A stretch of DNA of 64,000 nucleotides from Fallopia convolvulus (GCA_964016875.1 OZ024733.1:6688984-6752983); one strand, 5' to 3'; positions 1 through 11,629 are shown, counted from the first letter of the stretch. Made by a program: numbers and translations. The notes: generated from the sequence alone by a model not told the origin.

Positions 1-1002
1 TTCTAATTCATTATTTATCCAACTAACCCAATAGTAAAAAGATAAAATTCGCTTGGGCTATCTTTGCAATCTGCACTATAATTATTTTTTGTATGAAATA
101 CAAAAATGAAAACAAAACAATTGGTCATTGTTCTTATTCCGCCTTCTCGATTAGAATCACTGCAGTTTTCTATGAAATGATTCTTTCCAAGCCTATATTT
201 TTGCATTGCAAGAGCGAACATACGTACTTATTGATTAATTTAGTTATCTTGATTACATTGAACTAGTTGAATCACTAATCTTGTTTTTAATGTGCCCTTC
301 AGATGATCTTATGGTACTTGCATTAATTCATTGACATTGCAATTGTTGAAGGCAAAGGGTTATGGGTTGGTTAAGGAATTAGGAGCGACCCAAGTGGAGG
401 AAGTGACAACAGGGGTGGCGCGAAGAATGAAGCTTCGATGAAAATACGTGCTCGAGTTCTGGGTCTACTTGTGAGTTTTGCTTCTCAAACTGAAGCTGCA
501 TATGGTGGAATTTTGTTAGCTCTCAAAGGTTTTGGGCAATGTGTTTGTTGTTTTTTCCTTTTCCTTTTCCCTTGTTTCATTGTTGCTTTGAAAAATTATT
601 GGATCCTTATTCTAGTTTAGGAACCTTAAATTTATATTCTGGTAAAATATTCATGATAGTATTCTTATTATGTAAGCGCGTGGTGTATGGTGCTACAGTT
701 GATTCTAGGGAACACAAATGATGTTAGAATGGATGTTGTGTTCTAGGGTTGACATTTCTTATTCATTTTGAGAACAAGGGTGATCGATTGCTATGCACTC
801 TTTACTTTCTTAGACGAGCTTCATTGATGAACAAATACTTTTCTAGAAGCTAAATTCAATCCGCTTCTTCAAGCTAGCTTATGGAAAGTCTTGAGAAGGA
901 AAAGGATTGATATAAGAAGTGAATAAAGGAACAACGAAAAAAGGTGGAAGGCTATATAGAAGTTTAGTGGTAATAATTGTGAAGAAATCTGAGTGAAAAG
1001 AT
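1..1002. other. unassigned sequence left of the Copia insertion
   Basis: No gene, LTR or transposon terminus could be supported here. Short ORFs exist on both strands but show no recognisable domain. The stretch ends in AAGAT at 998-1002, the left target-site duplication of the Copia element that follows. It probably continues at 14133 and then at 29071, because removing the two intervening elements joins these pieces. It could be intergenic DNA or the body of an older element. Confidence 0.5.
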
Positions 1003-1361
1003 TGTTACAAATCTTACTTGTATTTGAGAGTTTTCACAATTGAATTTGATCAAGAACAGAGGAGAATTTTTGTTTTGGTTGGCGTGGAGCTCTAATTGGC
1101 TACCATCACCCTTTTCATTTATATTATAGCAATAAAACAGATGTTACAATTCAGGAACTGTAATGCACGAAATCAGAAAACTACCTCCTACTAACTAGTT
1201 CACTACTTGCACTTACATTATGACTAAGCTAAAAGAATTAATTACAAAATTCTAAATTGTTCTGCATATCAAACCTCTTGACACTACGTCTACTAGAGTC
1301 TTGATTTCATGAACATAACAGAAATCTTAATCCATCACTAACAACAAGCTTAAACATGACA
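1003..1361 (-). repeat. Copia-B 3' LTR
   Basis: On the plus strand it begins TGTTACAAATCTTAC and ends AACATGACA, so it has TG...CA ends in element orientation. It matches 13773-14132 with scattered substitutions. The adjacent 1362-1375 is pyrimidine-rich and reads as a purine-rich polypurine tract on the element strand, which fixes this copy as the 3' LTR. Confidence 0.92.
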
Positions 1362-1439
1362 TTCACCGCCCTTTAAGCTTGTGCTCATCAATCTTGTTTG
1401 ACATTTCTCATGCCAATGCCTTCTCTCAGTTCCATAAAC

Positions 1440-4188
1440 CTATGACGTCCTAGAGGTCTAGTTAGCAAATCAACGACGTCCTAGAGGTTTAGTTAGCAAA
1501 TCAGCCAGCTGTATTTCGGTTTTGACATGCTCCACATTGATGTCCCCTTTCTGAACACAATCTCTGATGAAGTGACACTTGGTGTCAATATGTTTACTTC
1601 TATCATGGTACACCAGGTTCTTGGCCAATGTTATTGCAGACTTATAATCAATCTTTAGCATTGCCTTCACTTGCTTGTCTCCCTTAAGCTGGCTCATGAC
1701 TCTTCCAAGCCACACTCCTTGGCATGCTCCTGCTGTAGCAACAATGTATTCAGCTTCACAACTTGACATTGCAACCACCTTCCATTTTTGAGATGTCCAA
1801 GTTAAATGATTTTCTCCTAAGAAATATATGACTCATGTGGTAGTTTTCCTATCATCTATGTCACCAGCCAAGTCACTGTCACAGTAGCCAATCAATTCCT
1901 CTCTTAGTCGCCCTTTCTTCTATACACAGCCAAGATTTAAGGTCCCCTTTACATACCTCAAAATCTGTTTCACTATAGTTAGATGTGCTGTAGTTGGAGC
2001 CTCCATATATCTGCTCATAACTCCAACAGAATAAGCAAGATCCAGTCTTGAATTCACCAGATATCTCAAGCTGCCTATAACACTCCTGTATAAGGTTTCA
2101 TCTACTGGTGGCTCACCATTTCCCATCTTGCTCATCTTAGTTCTAGGTTCCATGGGAATTTGACAAGGATTGCATTCTCCCATTCCTAGTTTCTCTAAGA
2201 TTTTCTTTGCATATCTAGACTGACTCAGAGAAATTGAACTAGCATCTTGTTTAACTTCTATGCCGAGATAATGGCTTAGAAGACCAAGATCACTTATCTC
2301 AAACTTTTCTTGCATTTCAGTTTTGAAACTTTTGATGATGTGCTTGCTTGAACCTATCAGAATGAGGTCATCTACATACACTCCCACAATCATAACCTCA
2401 TCACCCTGAACTCTCTTATACAAAGCTGGTTCTTGGGGACACCTTGTGAAGCAAAGTGAATACAAGGACTTATCTAGCTTGAAATTCCATGCTCTAGGTG
2501 CTTGTTTTAACCCATGCAATGCTTTATGGAGTCTTAGCACTTTGTATGGATTTTTCTTGTCTATAAACCTTCAGGTTGAGCAACATATACCTCTTCTTCA
2601 AGCTCTCCATTTAGAAATGTTGTTTTCACATCCATGTGATGCACTTCCCAGTCCCTTTCAACTGCATAAGCAAGCAGCAACCTTATTGTTTCCAATCTTG
2701 CTACTGGTGCAATTACTTCATTATAATCAATCCCATGTTTTTGCACATAGCCTTTTGCCACAAGTCTTGCTTTATGCTTGTCAATTTCACCTTCTGGATT
2801 TTTCTTCAGCTTAAAAATATACTTCAATGCAATTGCCTTGTGATCTTTTGGCATGTTCACAAGCTCCCACGTGCCATTGTTCCTTATTGAAGTGATTTCC
2901 TGTTCCATTGCCTGCCTCCAACTCCTATCTTTTGAAGCTTCTTCATAGGTGTTGGGCTCTTCTATGGACAAGAAACAGAGACCAACTTCAACATCATGTT
3001 CTCTTGTGGCATCATATATTTCTGGGAGTGATCTATACTTCTGGTGAGCTTCTAAGCTTGAACTGGATGTATCTGAATTTATAAAGCTAGTTGGTGTGGT
3101 TGGAATGGAATCCGTTTATGAAACTCCTCCAGACTGTGCAACAGAACCTGAATTATCAATCAGATTTTCTGCACTTGTTGTCATTTGCTTATCCTCCTTG
3201 TTACACATAGAAAAATTGCCTCCAGAGTCTGGTACCCCTTCTTGTGTGTTCTTTTCCCAACACCAACTTTTTCCCTCTTCAAATACTACATCTCTACAGA
3301 TTACAACCTTTTTCTTCTTTGGATCCAACATCATGTATGCTTTGGATCCTTCTTCATAACCAAGCAAAATCACTTGAATGCTCTTGTCTACAAGTTTTGG
3401 AAGGTGTGGTGACACGTCTTTAATATGTGCTAGGCACCCAAACACACGCATGTGATGAACTTTAGGAACTCTTCCATGCCAGGCCTGATAAGGTGTCATT
3501 CCTTCCATACTAGTTGTTGGTGATCTCGTCAGAATGTACACATCAGTGTTTACAGCCTCTCCCCACTACATTGCATGTAAGTTCTTTCTTTTGATCATGC
3601 TTCTGGCTATTTCTATCACTGTTTGGTTTCGTCTCTCAACCACACCATTTTGCTAAGATGAATATGGTGTAGTGAGAAACCTTTTTAACCCTTCTTCTTC
3701 ACAAAACTAGTTGAATTCAATAGATGTGAACTCTCCCCCTCTATCTGTTCTAAACCCCTTCACTTTAAGCTCAGTTTCAATCTCCACACTCTTCTGGAAT
3801 TTTTTAAAAGTAACAAATGCTTCATCTTTGCTAAGGTGTCATTCTATGTTGTTTGCCCGCGATACACCCATCACATAGTTGATTCACTTGATCAATCTTT
3901 GGTAAGCCTTAATCCATGCCTTTCCTCGCCATCTTGATTAAAGGGTTGAAGTTCAAATGGCCAAATCTTGCATTCCATAACCATGCTTCATCTATCATTT
4001 TGGTCATTAGGCACACTTGATTAGCCAAGTTCAATTTGGCCACATGCAACCTATTTGATTGTCTTTTGACTTTGACAATCAACTGTTGTCATTTGTCATA
4101 TAGCTTCATGTGATCTCCTTCTATGACAACTTTGTTTCCACGTTCATCAAGTTGTCCAAGGCTCACAATATTGCTTTTGAGCTTTGGA
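1440..4188 (-). pseudogene. Copia-B pol remnant (integrase, reverse transcriptase, RNase H)
   Basis: Reading leftwards on the minus strand, the order is integrase (about 4188-3116), RT (2971-1920) and RNase H (1778-1470). Just right of 4150 the residues YIPKLKSNIVSLGQL are the usual sequence after the protease. The integrase retains the TDRGGEF and QNGVVER regions, but a deletion near 3838 joins the GKQHR motif directly to sequence downstream of the first catalytic Asp, so that Asp is missing. RT shows ARLVAKGY, the MDVKTTFLNGE motif and the catalytic YVDD box (about 2370). RNase H keeps the AEYIVA and KHIDTKCHF motifs. Several stops and frameshifts split the frame. It can no longer make a working polyprotein. 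Confidence 0.9.
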
Positions 4189-4195
4189 ATGTAGT

Positions 4196-5712
4196 GTTGG
4201 AAGGGTTTTACCTTGATCCTAACAAGCAAATAAATTTATAGATCAAGACCCCGCTGAGTACAGGGAGGTCAGGTTCGTCCACAAGAATTAGAAGTATCTA
4301 ATTCTAGCAATCAATCCTAACAAAAATAAAACAAAACAAAGCAAAACACACGCAGCAGGTGCTCGGCACCGACCCCGACTAGGTCGGTGACGACCTAAAC
4401 CTGGACAACAACGTAGAGAGAAACCGAAAACTATGGGAGCTCGGTACCGACCTCAAGGGTGATCGGTGACGACCTATTCGGGTAACAAATAAACTCCGAA
4501 AAATCAAAATAAAAGAGATCTAGAGCAAAGGTTTCACCACAACAAGCTATGCATGCAAACATGAATCAAAATCAACCAAAAATAATCTCATAAATGACTT
4601 TCGCCATGAATAACCAAGCATAAATCTCAACTTTCGTAAAAGATCTAAACTTGCAACCTTACTTGTTATTTAAAAGGTTTTAACTTTCGCTACAACCCGA
4701 ATATTATTCAAATTCACAATTCAATCTTTCAATTCAATTACGAACATGAACTTGCCTCAACTTTCATCAAGGAATCGATAACAAACAAGAGGATAAAGGA
4801 TAGAGATTCAAAAGAATGGTTTAATCAAAGATTCATGCTTTAATCATGCACAACTCGTCGGGTTTCACCCCAACCCTAGAAAAATAGACTACTCACGATC
4901 CATAACGCAATCAACAATCATAGATAAAAGAGAAGACATAAATCAAAACCAAACAAACTTCAATTGAAAAGACAACTTACAAATCTCAAGCAAACCTCCA
5001 AGTCTCTCTTAAAATTGTCCAAGAGCTTGAAATAAGAGTTAACCCTAGAAAACCAACCTGCAAACTTGTTCCGTCTCTTGCTCTCCAAATAACGTCTACT
5101 CCAAAAAAAGCCCCCCCTCTAAATTAACCCTAAAAAGAACCTTATATAGTGGTAGGAATGTCTTCATAAGGAAACTAAATTCTATCTTAAAAAGGCCCAT
5201 AAATAAAACATTTACTAAAACCTAACTTAAGGCACAAGCTTATTTCCGCTAGGCACGGAGGTGCTCGGTACCGACCCAGAGTGGGTCGTCACCGACCTCA
5301 TCAGCACTTGATTTCTTCATTTCTTTGCCCGAAACTTGCTCCAAAGCTTGGTTCTTCTTCAATGTTTCTTCCTTAAATGTCCTTGGTCTTCTTAGACTTC
5401 CTTTAGCTCCTTCTAAGGCATCTTCATCTTGCAAACTTCATCTTGAAACTCATCAAATCTTTAAAGACATCGACTTCGCCCTTCTATCTACACCGCCACA
5501 AGACAACTCTAACGCCACCTCCTAGAAAGCTTGAAAAACCGGGATATCTCCTCCTCAACGCTTCAAAAACCTACAAAAACAATAAACAAGCACAAACGAT
5601 TCCAACTCTCTAGAGAGGGTCGGAATTATATGCAAAACAACACAATAGACCTAGAAAAGACTCAACCTAACTAGAAAACTACCCACAAAAACCAACTAAA
5701 AACTGCGATATC
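4196..5712 (+). mobile_element. unclassified 1.5-kb insertion (UE-1) with 7-bp TSD
   Basis: It interrupts Copia-B exactly between the protease end and the pre-integrase region. ATGTAGT is present at 4189-4195 and again at 5713-5719, and deleting the insertion plus one copy restores the Copia reading frame. It begins GTTGGAAGGG and ends GCGATATC, with no LTR, poly(A) tail, CACTA end or Helitron hairpin. No ORF with a known domain was found. Near its left end it carries TCCTAACAA and then CAGGGAGGT after a GATC-rich stretch; the same ordered signature occurs in the insertion at 31131-32263, which also ends in ATATC and also has a 7-bp TSD. Three hairpin-like CGGTACCGACC motifs lie at 4361-4395, 4439-4474 and 5263-5297. 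It is a non-autonomous element of a family I cannot assign. Confidence 0.8.
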
Positions 5713-5719
5713 ATGTAGT

Positions 5720-6566
5720 ACACACCTGACAGGATCATATGCTCTCCACTTTTGCACTTGAACAACACAGATCCCTGCTCACAGATGTCAACAACAGATC
5801 CATCACCAAATCTTACATTTCTTGTGATGGAGTTATCAATCTCAGTAAAACATGTCTTGTCTCCAAACATGTGATTGCTGGCACCTGTGTCGAGGTACCA
5901 CACACTCCCTTCTTGAGCAATTTGTTTCTCTTCAGTTAACATTGCAACAACAGGTTCCAACTCTTGTGAATTGGTCAATTCACAAGTCTCCATTACCAGC
6001 AGTGTGGGCTCATCCTCTATAGTTAGACGTGCTTCTTCTTCTTTTCCTTTTGAGGGACATTTAGAGGCAAAGTGCCCCATTTGTCCACAGCTGTAACACT
6101 TAATTTTACTCTTGTCAAACTTCCTCTTTGGTTTTTGAGACTTTTCTTCATTGCCATGGTTTGAATCACCACTGCCCCTGCCTCTGCCTCTTCCACATCC
6201 ATGACCTCTACCACCTCTATTGTTGGTATGATCTCTTAGCTTCTTAGAACACTTAGCATCTTCCCTAGCCTTCCATTCAGCACGTGTAAGCAAGAGAATT
6301 TCTTTTGGCTTGGTTCCATATCCAATCAACCTTTCTTCATGGGCTTTAAGTGATCCAATCACCTCATCTGTTGTCTTATTCTTCAAATCTCCAAACTCCT
6401 CAATTGTTGAAGCAATCTGAAGAAATTTTGAAGATGTGGATCTCAGTAGTTTCTTAACTACTTGTTCTTCTTCCACTTTGTTTCCAAGGCCTCTCAACTT
6501 GTTCACGACAATGGTAAGCGTTCTAGAGTAGTCATCAACAACTTCTGACCCACTCATCTTACAACA
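5720..6566 (-). pseudogene. Copia-B gag C-terminal part and protease start
   Basis: The minus-strand frame holds the C-terminal half of a Copia gag, then a basic glycine/arginine-rich stretch. A CCHC zinc knuckle follows (CYSCGQMGHFASKC, about 6085-6100), and then the retropepsin motif YLDTGASNHM (about 5885). Gag packages the RNA; the protease cleaves the polyprotein. The protein is cut after GVYY by the UE-1 insertion. The N-terminal half of gag is absent: sequence upstream of 6557 turns into CAA-rich DNA unrelated to gag, so the gag start was lost when CACTA material arrived. Confidence 0.9.
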
Positions 6567-6567
6567 A

Positions 6568-6990
6568 CATTAACAAACAACAATAACAATAACATCAACA
6601 TTTTCAACAAACAACAACAACAATAGCATCAAAATTTTCAACAACCAACAACAATAACAACAAAAACAACAACAACAATAACTACAACAACATCAACAAC
6701 AAGAACAACAACAACATCATCAACAACAACAACTTAAACAAGAACAACAACTTAAACAACAACAACAATCAAATTCAAGGGGAGTCCAATCCACAATCAA
6801 CAACAATCAATCAATCCAAATCCCTTATTCAATCCAAATCACTAAACAACAACAATCAATCCAAATCCATAAACAACAACAACTTAAACAACAAAAATCA
6901 ATCTAAATCCCTTGTTTCATCAATCTAACAATTCATTAATCAAATTCTATCAAATTCAATCCAAAATTCAACCCAAATGCAATCCACAAT
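6568..6990. repeat. CAA/ACAACA-rich low-complexity tract
   Basis: About 420 bp dominated by CAA, AACAAC and CAATCAA units, with no coding potential. On the minus strand it is TTG-rich and lies downstream of a GTAAGTTC splice-donor-like site at about 7107. It may therefore be an intron of the gene whose GC-rich first exon is 7108-7325 plus 10466-10690. The left edge, where it meets Copia gag, shows no transposon terminus. Confidence 0.7.
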
Positions 6991-6999
6991 AATAACAAC

Positions 7000-7325
7000 A
7001 ACATAAACAATTAAATTCAATCCAAAATTATCAATTATAATCCAACTACATTCAAACCCTAAAATTCGAAATCCAAACCCTAAATCCAAACCAAATTAAT
7101 TGAACTTACTTGGACGGGATCCAAGAGATCGGAGGCGGAGGCGTGAGGCTGGACGGAGGCGCGAGGCTAGAGGCGCGAGAGAGAGATCCTGTAGGCGGCG
7201 AGAGAGAGGACGGAGGCAACGAGAGAGAGAAAGAGGGAGGACGGAGGCGGCGTCGGCACGAGGTTGGACGGAGCCGGCGAGGGCGGAGGCGGAGAAGGCC
7301 GGAGGCGGCGACGTCGGAGGCAGAG
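7000..7325 (-). other. GC/GA-rich segment, possible first exon of a CACTA gene
   Basis: This is a strongly purine-biased block of GAGAGA and GGAGGCGG units that resumes at 10466 once the LTR element 7326-10465 is removed. On the minus strand it is CT-rich and could be a 5' UTR and first exon ending at a GTAAGT donor near 7107. No domain is visible in any frame. Its assignment to the CACTA material on its right is inference. Confidence 0.4.
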
Positions 7326-7855
7326 TGATGCGACCTCGTTTGAAGGGCGCTACAGATCGTTGACTTGGAACGAGTATTGTGTCTCACAAAGCGAAGCGGA
7401 AGACTTGAGATTGCTAGAATCCTTATAAAAGAATCCTGGAAGGCTCGAACAAGTAACCAAAACGAACAAATGCTTGATAGATTGATAGTAACAAGATCGG
7501 CGCACTAGACTAGAAGTAAGGAGCGTCTCTCTACTTAAGTTCCCGTCTATAACGTGCGTAATAATAAATTAGCTCGAGAGCTACTTATAAAGAGGAGGCT
7601 CTCGAAACCCTAACAAGCAACAAGGCTTAATGGACTAGGGTTTGCATGCAAGCAAGGCCCAACGTCCAAAAGCCATAAAACATAAATAGTAATACTAAAA
7701 ATAGCAACAACTAAATCTAGAAAGACATAAATGGAAATATTCTAAAATAGGGAAATACATAAAATATGACTAAGTCCTACGCCAAGGGGGTCACCAAGGC
7801 CTAGGGAGTCTCGGGCTAGCTGGGATCGGGTCCAAGCCTAGGCAAGGTCGCATCA
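7326..7855 (-). repeat. TR-GAG 3' LTR
   Basis: 530 bp, nearly identical to 9935-10465, differing by a few substitutions and small indels, so the insertion is fairly young. It is followed on the plus strand by TTCTCCCCCGCTT, the complement of the polypurine tract. Confidence 0.92.
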
Positions 7856-7970
7856 TTCTCCCCCGCTTATATTCGAAGCGTCCTCGCTTCGAGTTGGTGA
7901 AGGAAAAGGCGACCAAAACAACAAAGAAGTGGAGCTTGTCATCGACCTCGGTCTTCTCGAAAGTCAATAT

Positions 7971-8712
7971 CTATGGGGTCGATGTAGGCTCAAACTGGAT
8001 CTCGGACTCGCCGCCAGACAACGAAGGTAAGGGCATGGGAAGTGGCCAATCCGGCGTCGAACACAAGTCTAAGGAAGGTGTCGGTGCTGGCTGATTGGGT
8101 TTGCCGTCCTCAACAATGGTCATGTATGGCAGGTTCACGGGTGTGATAATGGGCGGGGCTATCTCCTCAGTGGCCTGGACCACGGGCACATGCAGTGCAG
8201 TGATGGGAGAGACAAGAGGCATGGTTGGCTCCTCGGTGGCCTCGAACACGACCACGTGTGGCGCGGCCATGGGCATGCCAATAGGCTCGGTAGGTGCCTC
8301 AAAGGCCTTGATCCCAACCAATGGAGGCGCGGCAGATAATGGTGTCGATGTAGCATGACCCATGTCCAATGGTGCTCGTTTTGTGTCCTTTGTCGTGCCG
8401 AACTTGTACATCTCTCGTTGTTTGACTATGCGCCTTATAAGATACTCTTGGAAGGCTACGGCGTCCACATTCGGAGCAAAGTGTTGAGCCATGTGGTACA
8501 CAAGTTGGCACCATGTCTCAATTGGGGGCCGCTTCCTATACCATCGATCATCCTCCAAACACTCAAACCAATCCCTAGCGTAACTAGTGAAGCAGCCAAT
8601 GGCCATGTCACATCTCTAAAATTTGTCGTAGTCTCGTTGGCCGAAGTAGTTGGCCATGTACTTTGCCCAATCCAAGAACGCCTTGGGGTCATCATACCCG
8701 GCAAAACGTCTT
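7971..8712 (-). pseudogene. TR-GAG gag-like ORF with one stop
   Basis: On the minus strand the N-terminal part reads GYDDPKAFLDWAKYMANYFG and continues, after one in-frame TAG near 8612, into DWFECLEDD, PPIETWCQL and a run matching the retrotransposon gag domain (YDDP...W...P...TW..L pattern). After about residue 100 the protein becomes proline- and alanine-rich with repeated ATEE and AP motifs and no zinc knuckle. The family role is the capsid of the virus-like particle. One nonsense codon separates the two halves of the domain. Confidence 0.75.
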
Positions 8713-9184
8713 CGGTGAAGTCCTGTATGAGACATTACAAGACGAGAGTAAAAGCGAACCAATGGTATAGAGACTCACAATCAATATAAGTACCCAATCA
8801 ATTGAACACGCAAAGGTCAAGGTTGATTTGGCTAGCCGAGAGGGCGGCTTAAGGCTAAACAAAATATGTGGCGATAGAATAAACAACCCGCAAGAACAAG
8901 CAATTCAACCACGATATGCAAACAATTGATCAAACACGAGAAGATTTTTTTTTTGGTAGTCGGCTAAGCACAACTTGCAAAAAGAAATAAAAAAACTAAC
9001 GAGATTACCTACAGATTTGTTATCATGCAGATAAGGAAGTGAAAAAGATATGGCAAAAATAAAAAGAGGATATAGGAGAGAAAGAAAAAAAATACTAAGA
9101 GATTTATTTAATGTGGGATGTATGGAAACAAAAGAAATGGAAGGATGTCTCTGCATGTGATATTGCACAATTAGAACCAACTAA

Positions 9185-9376
9185 GCGTAGTGGGAGGGGC
9201 TACGCTTCCCTTCGTTGAGGTCGAGTGTTCGATTTTCAGTGGAGGAGAAATGAATTTGTTGGGAGAGCAGATCCCACCCAAAAATAAAGGGGCCCTCGCG
9301 AGACTCGAACTCTAGACGTAGGCGTTTGATGGAGCAATGCTCTCCGCTGAATTGGGGTGGCAATGACCAAAAAAAA
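9185..9376 (+). mobile_element. SINE with 15-bp target duplication
   Basis: A 192-bp unit begins GCGTAGTGGGAGGGGC and ends in an A run after TGACC. It is flanked by exact 15-bp copies of ATTAGAACCAACTAA at 9170-9184 and 9377-9391. The GTAGTGG start and the GTTCGAT block about 45 bp in resemble the A and B boxes of a tRNA-derived RNA polymerase III promoter. Long target duplications plus an A tail are the signature of LINE-assisted retroposition. It sits inside the gag-only LTR element and so is the youngest layer of this nest. Confidence 0.9.
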
Positions 9377-9934
9377 ATTAGAACCAACTAAATCCTAAAG
9401 ATTAGGAAAGAAATCAATATAATTATAATGGCTTTCGTGGGCAGAGGATTGAAATGTGAATATATGATTTTGTACCCAAAATGAAGATATGCGTACGGTT
9501 TTTTTTTTTGAATTCGGCTACACCCAATTGGAAAAATAATATAGCAAAGATTCTTCAGATCAAATTGGATGATGCACGATGCACGCATAAACTAGCAAGT
9601 TCAAAATTATGTACGCACAAGATGGAAACTAGTAGATGACAGAGAATGGGCAAATCAAATTTGATCAATTAATCACACGCAATCAAGGAAGAAAATCACG
9701 AGTTACAGGCAAGAATGCAGATTCAATCACACCACAAACGCAGGGCAAGAAAAAAAAATTAGGGCACAAAAAATGGATCAAGCCTTGCTCGATCCCACTC
9801 GGTCTCGGCTCATTTTTTTGTAATTTTCTTTTGAACAGTGAGGTATGGATTGAATGGAAAAAAGACAGCGTGATTAAAGGTTCAAATGACTTATAAGACG
9901 TGAGACTTACTCGAACCGTGGCACTGATGCCAGT

Positions 9935-10465
9935 TGATGCGACCTCATTTGAAGGGCGCTACAGATCGTTGACTTGGAAAGAATATTGTGTCTCACAAAG
10001 CGAAGCGGAAGACTTGAGATTGCTAGAATCCTTATAGAAGAATCCTGGAAGGCTCGAACAAGTAACCAAAACGAACAAATGCTTGATAGATTGATAGTAA
10101 CAAGATCGGCACACTAGACTAGAAGTAAGGAGAGTCCCTCTACTTAAGTTCCAGTCTATAACGTGCGTAATAATAAATGAGCTCGAGAGCTACTTATAAA
10201 GAGGAGGCTCTCGCAACCCTAACAAGCAACAAGGCTTAATGGACTAGGGTTTACATGCAAGCAAGGCCCAACTTCCAAAAGCCCATAAAACATAAATAGT
10301 AATACTAAAAATAGCAACAACTAAATCTAGAAAGACATAAATGGAAATATTCTAAAATAGGGAAATACATAAAATATGACTAAGTCCTACGCCAAGGGGG
10401 TCGCCCAGGCCTAGGGAGTCTCGGGCTGGCTGGGATCGGGTCCAAGCCTAGGCAAGGTCGCATCA
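9935..10465 (-). repeat. TR-GAG 5' LTR
   Basis: 531 bp, paired with 7326-7855. The sequence to its left (9914-9934) reads on the minus strand as TGGCATCAGTGCC two bases after the LTR, a primer-binding site close to the usual TGGTATCAGAGCC. Confidence 0.92.
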
Positions 10466-10830
10466 CAAAGGGAGGCGCCAGAGAGAGAAAGAGGGAGGCG
10501 GCGAGAGAGAGAAAGAAGGAGTACGAAGGCGGCGTCGACGCAAGGGAGGCAGGTGGCATGACGGACGAGATCTCGACATTTGTGCGGCGACGAGGGTTTG
10601 AGAGAGAGAAGGAAGGAAGTTCGAGAGGTCGGAAGAGAAAGAAGGGGAAAGTTGAGCTTTCCCCTTCTTATTTAATTTTAGCGACCATATGGTCACTATA
10701 TTTTTTAGGGTCAGGGAGTGGACCCTGTTCGGGTATTGGCGACCATATGGTATGTTCGCTAGTCGCTAACCCCAAAATTTAGAATCAGCGCCATATTTCA
10801 GATTTCCCCCCATATTTTTAGGTGACCAAA
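10466..10830 (-). other. GA-rich block and palindromic GCGACCATATGGTC motifs
   Basis: 10466-10660 continues the purine-rich block interrupted at 7325. On the minus strand it would encode an Arg/Ser/Pro-rich start (MSRSRPSCHLPPL) without a known domain. 10680-10760 then holds GCGACCATATGGTCAC and GCGACCATATGGTATG, variants of a palindrome also found near the right CACTA end (13616-13710). This looks like subterminal DNA of a CACTA element whose terminus has been lost. Confidence 0.45.
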
Positions 10831-11629
10831 ATGTAATTTGAAGCTTTTTTATGCTTTTTTTTATTGAAATTAAAATTTGAGTAAATATCACATAATGGGT
10901 AAAGAAGGCAGAATGGCTTTGAGAGAAGGAGATATATATTTTTTTCACCTAACTTTTGAGTAAAGAAAAGCTTCAAATTCATGCTTTCACCCGAAAAAAA
11001 TCATTGTATCCTTCCTATCCTTACATTCTGAAAATGGCAAATGAGGAAGAAAATCGTTCACCATTTCCAAATTTCTTCACAATAATTCTATTCCCAAAGA
11101 TTAATTTGAATATTTACCATTTCTTCACTCAATCGTAAAAAACAACAAACAACTTCATTGATTCCAAACAGCCAATTAACTTACAAACAACACTTGCTTC
11201 TTCTAAAGCAAAAACATCAACAAAAAACTTATTAAATTACAAAATGACAAACATCAATTATTTTTAAAGCCTGATCGAACATGAGAAACCCAACAAACAA
11301 CTAACATTCATAGACTCTCACGCGAAATAGAATAACATGCCCTAATCTTAATACCTTCGAGCAGGCGAAGCTGCACAGTCGTTTCGCTGGTGTCAATGCG
11401 ATTTGTGATGTCGTTGGCGTTCAAGAAAAAAAATCCCGGTGGTGCTCCCTCGCCAGATCGGCTCCAGTCAACGATCACTCCTCTTAATGCGCGATTTGGT
11501 CTTGTGCTCCATTCTGTTCTTCTCTCCCTATCCCCACGCACATGCACGATGGAGAAGTTGATGAGTTCTGGAGAAAAGGCGATCGTGCGCCTGGAACACG
11601 CTCTCCTTTGAGCCATAGATTAGATGAAT

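Larger units (their letters stand above)
7326..10465 (-). mobile_element. gag-only LTR retrotransposon (TR-GAG type)
   Basis: LTRs of about 530 bp (7326-7855 and 9935-10465) start TGATGCGACCT and end AGGTCGCATCA, so their termini are perfect 11-bp inverted repeats. Target duplications are CAGAG (7321-7325) and CAAAG (10466-10470), with one mismatch. Next to the left LTR lies a minus-strand polypurine tract AAGCGGGGGAGAA. Next to the right LTR lies a primer-binding site TGGCATCAGTGCC resembling the initiator-Met tRNA complement. Together these set the minus-strand orientation. The only protein trace is gag; no protease, RT or integrase is present, so the element must have moved using enzymes from another element. 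A SINE (9185-9376) lies inside. The rest of 8713-9934 holds nothing I recognise. Confidence 0.9.

Noticed and set aside
438..721. Short hydrophobic ORFs in the left flank
   Set aside because: No domain, no start context, no splice support; consistent with chance ORFs in AT-rich DNA.
4196..5712. UE-1 as a Helitron, SINE, retrozyme or TRIM
   Set aside because: It has a TSD (unlike Helitrons), no A tail, no terminal direct repeats, and I saw no hammerhead core.
6568..6990. CAA-rich tract as a true microsatellite array
   Set aside because: Units are irregular and mixed with non-repeat sequence; better called low-complexity, possibly intronic.
11308..11616. Minus-strand 102-codon ORF in the CACTA remnant
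   Set aside because: Codes for an Arg/Ser-rich sequence without a domain; may be part of an exon, but nothing supports it.
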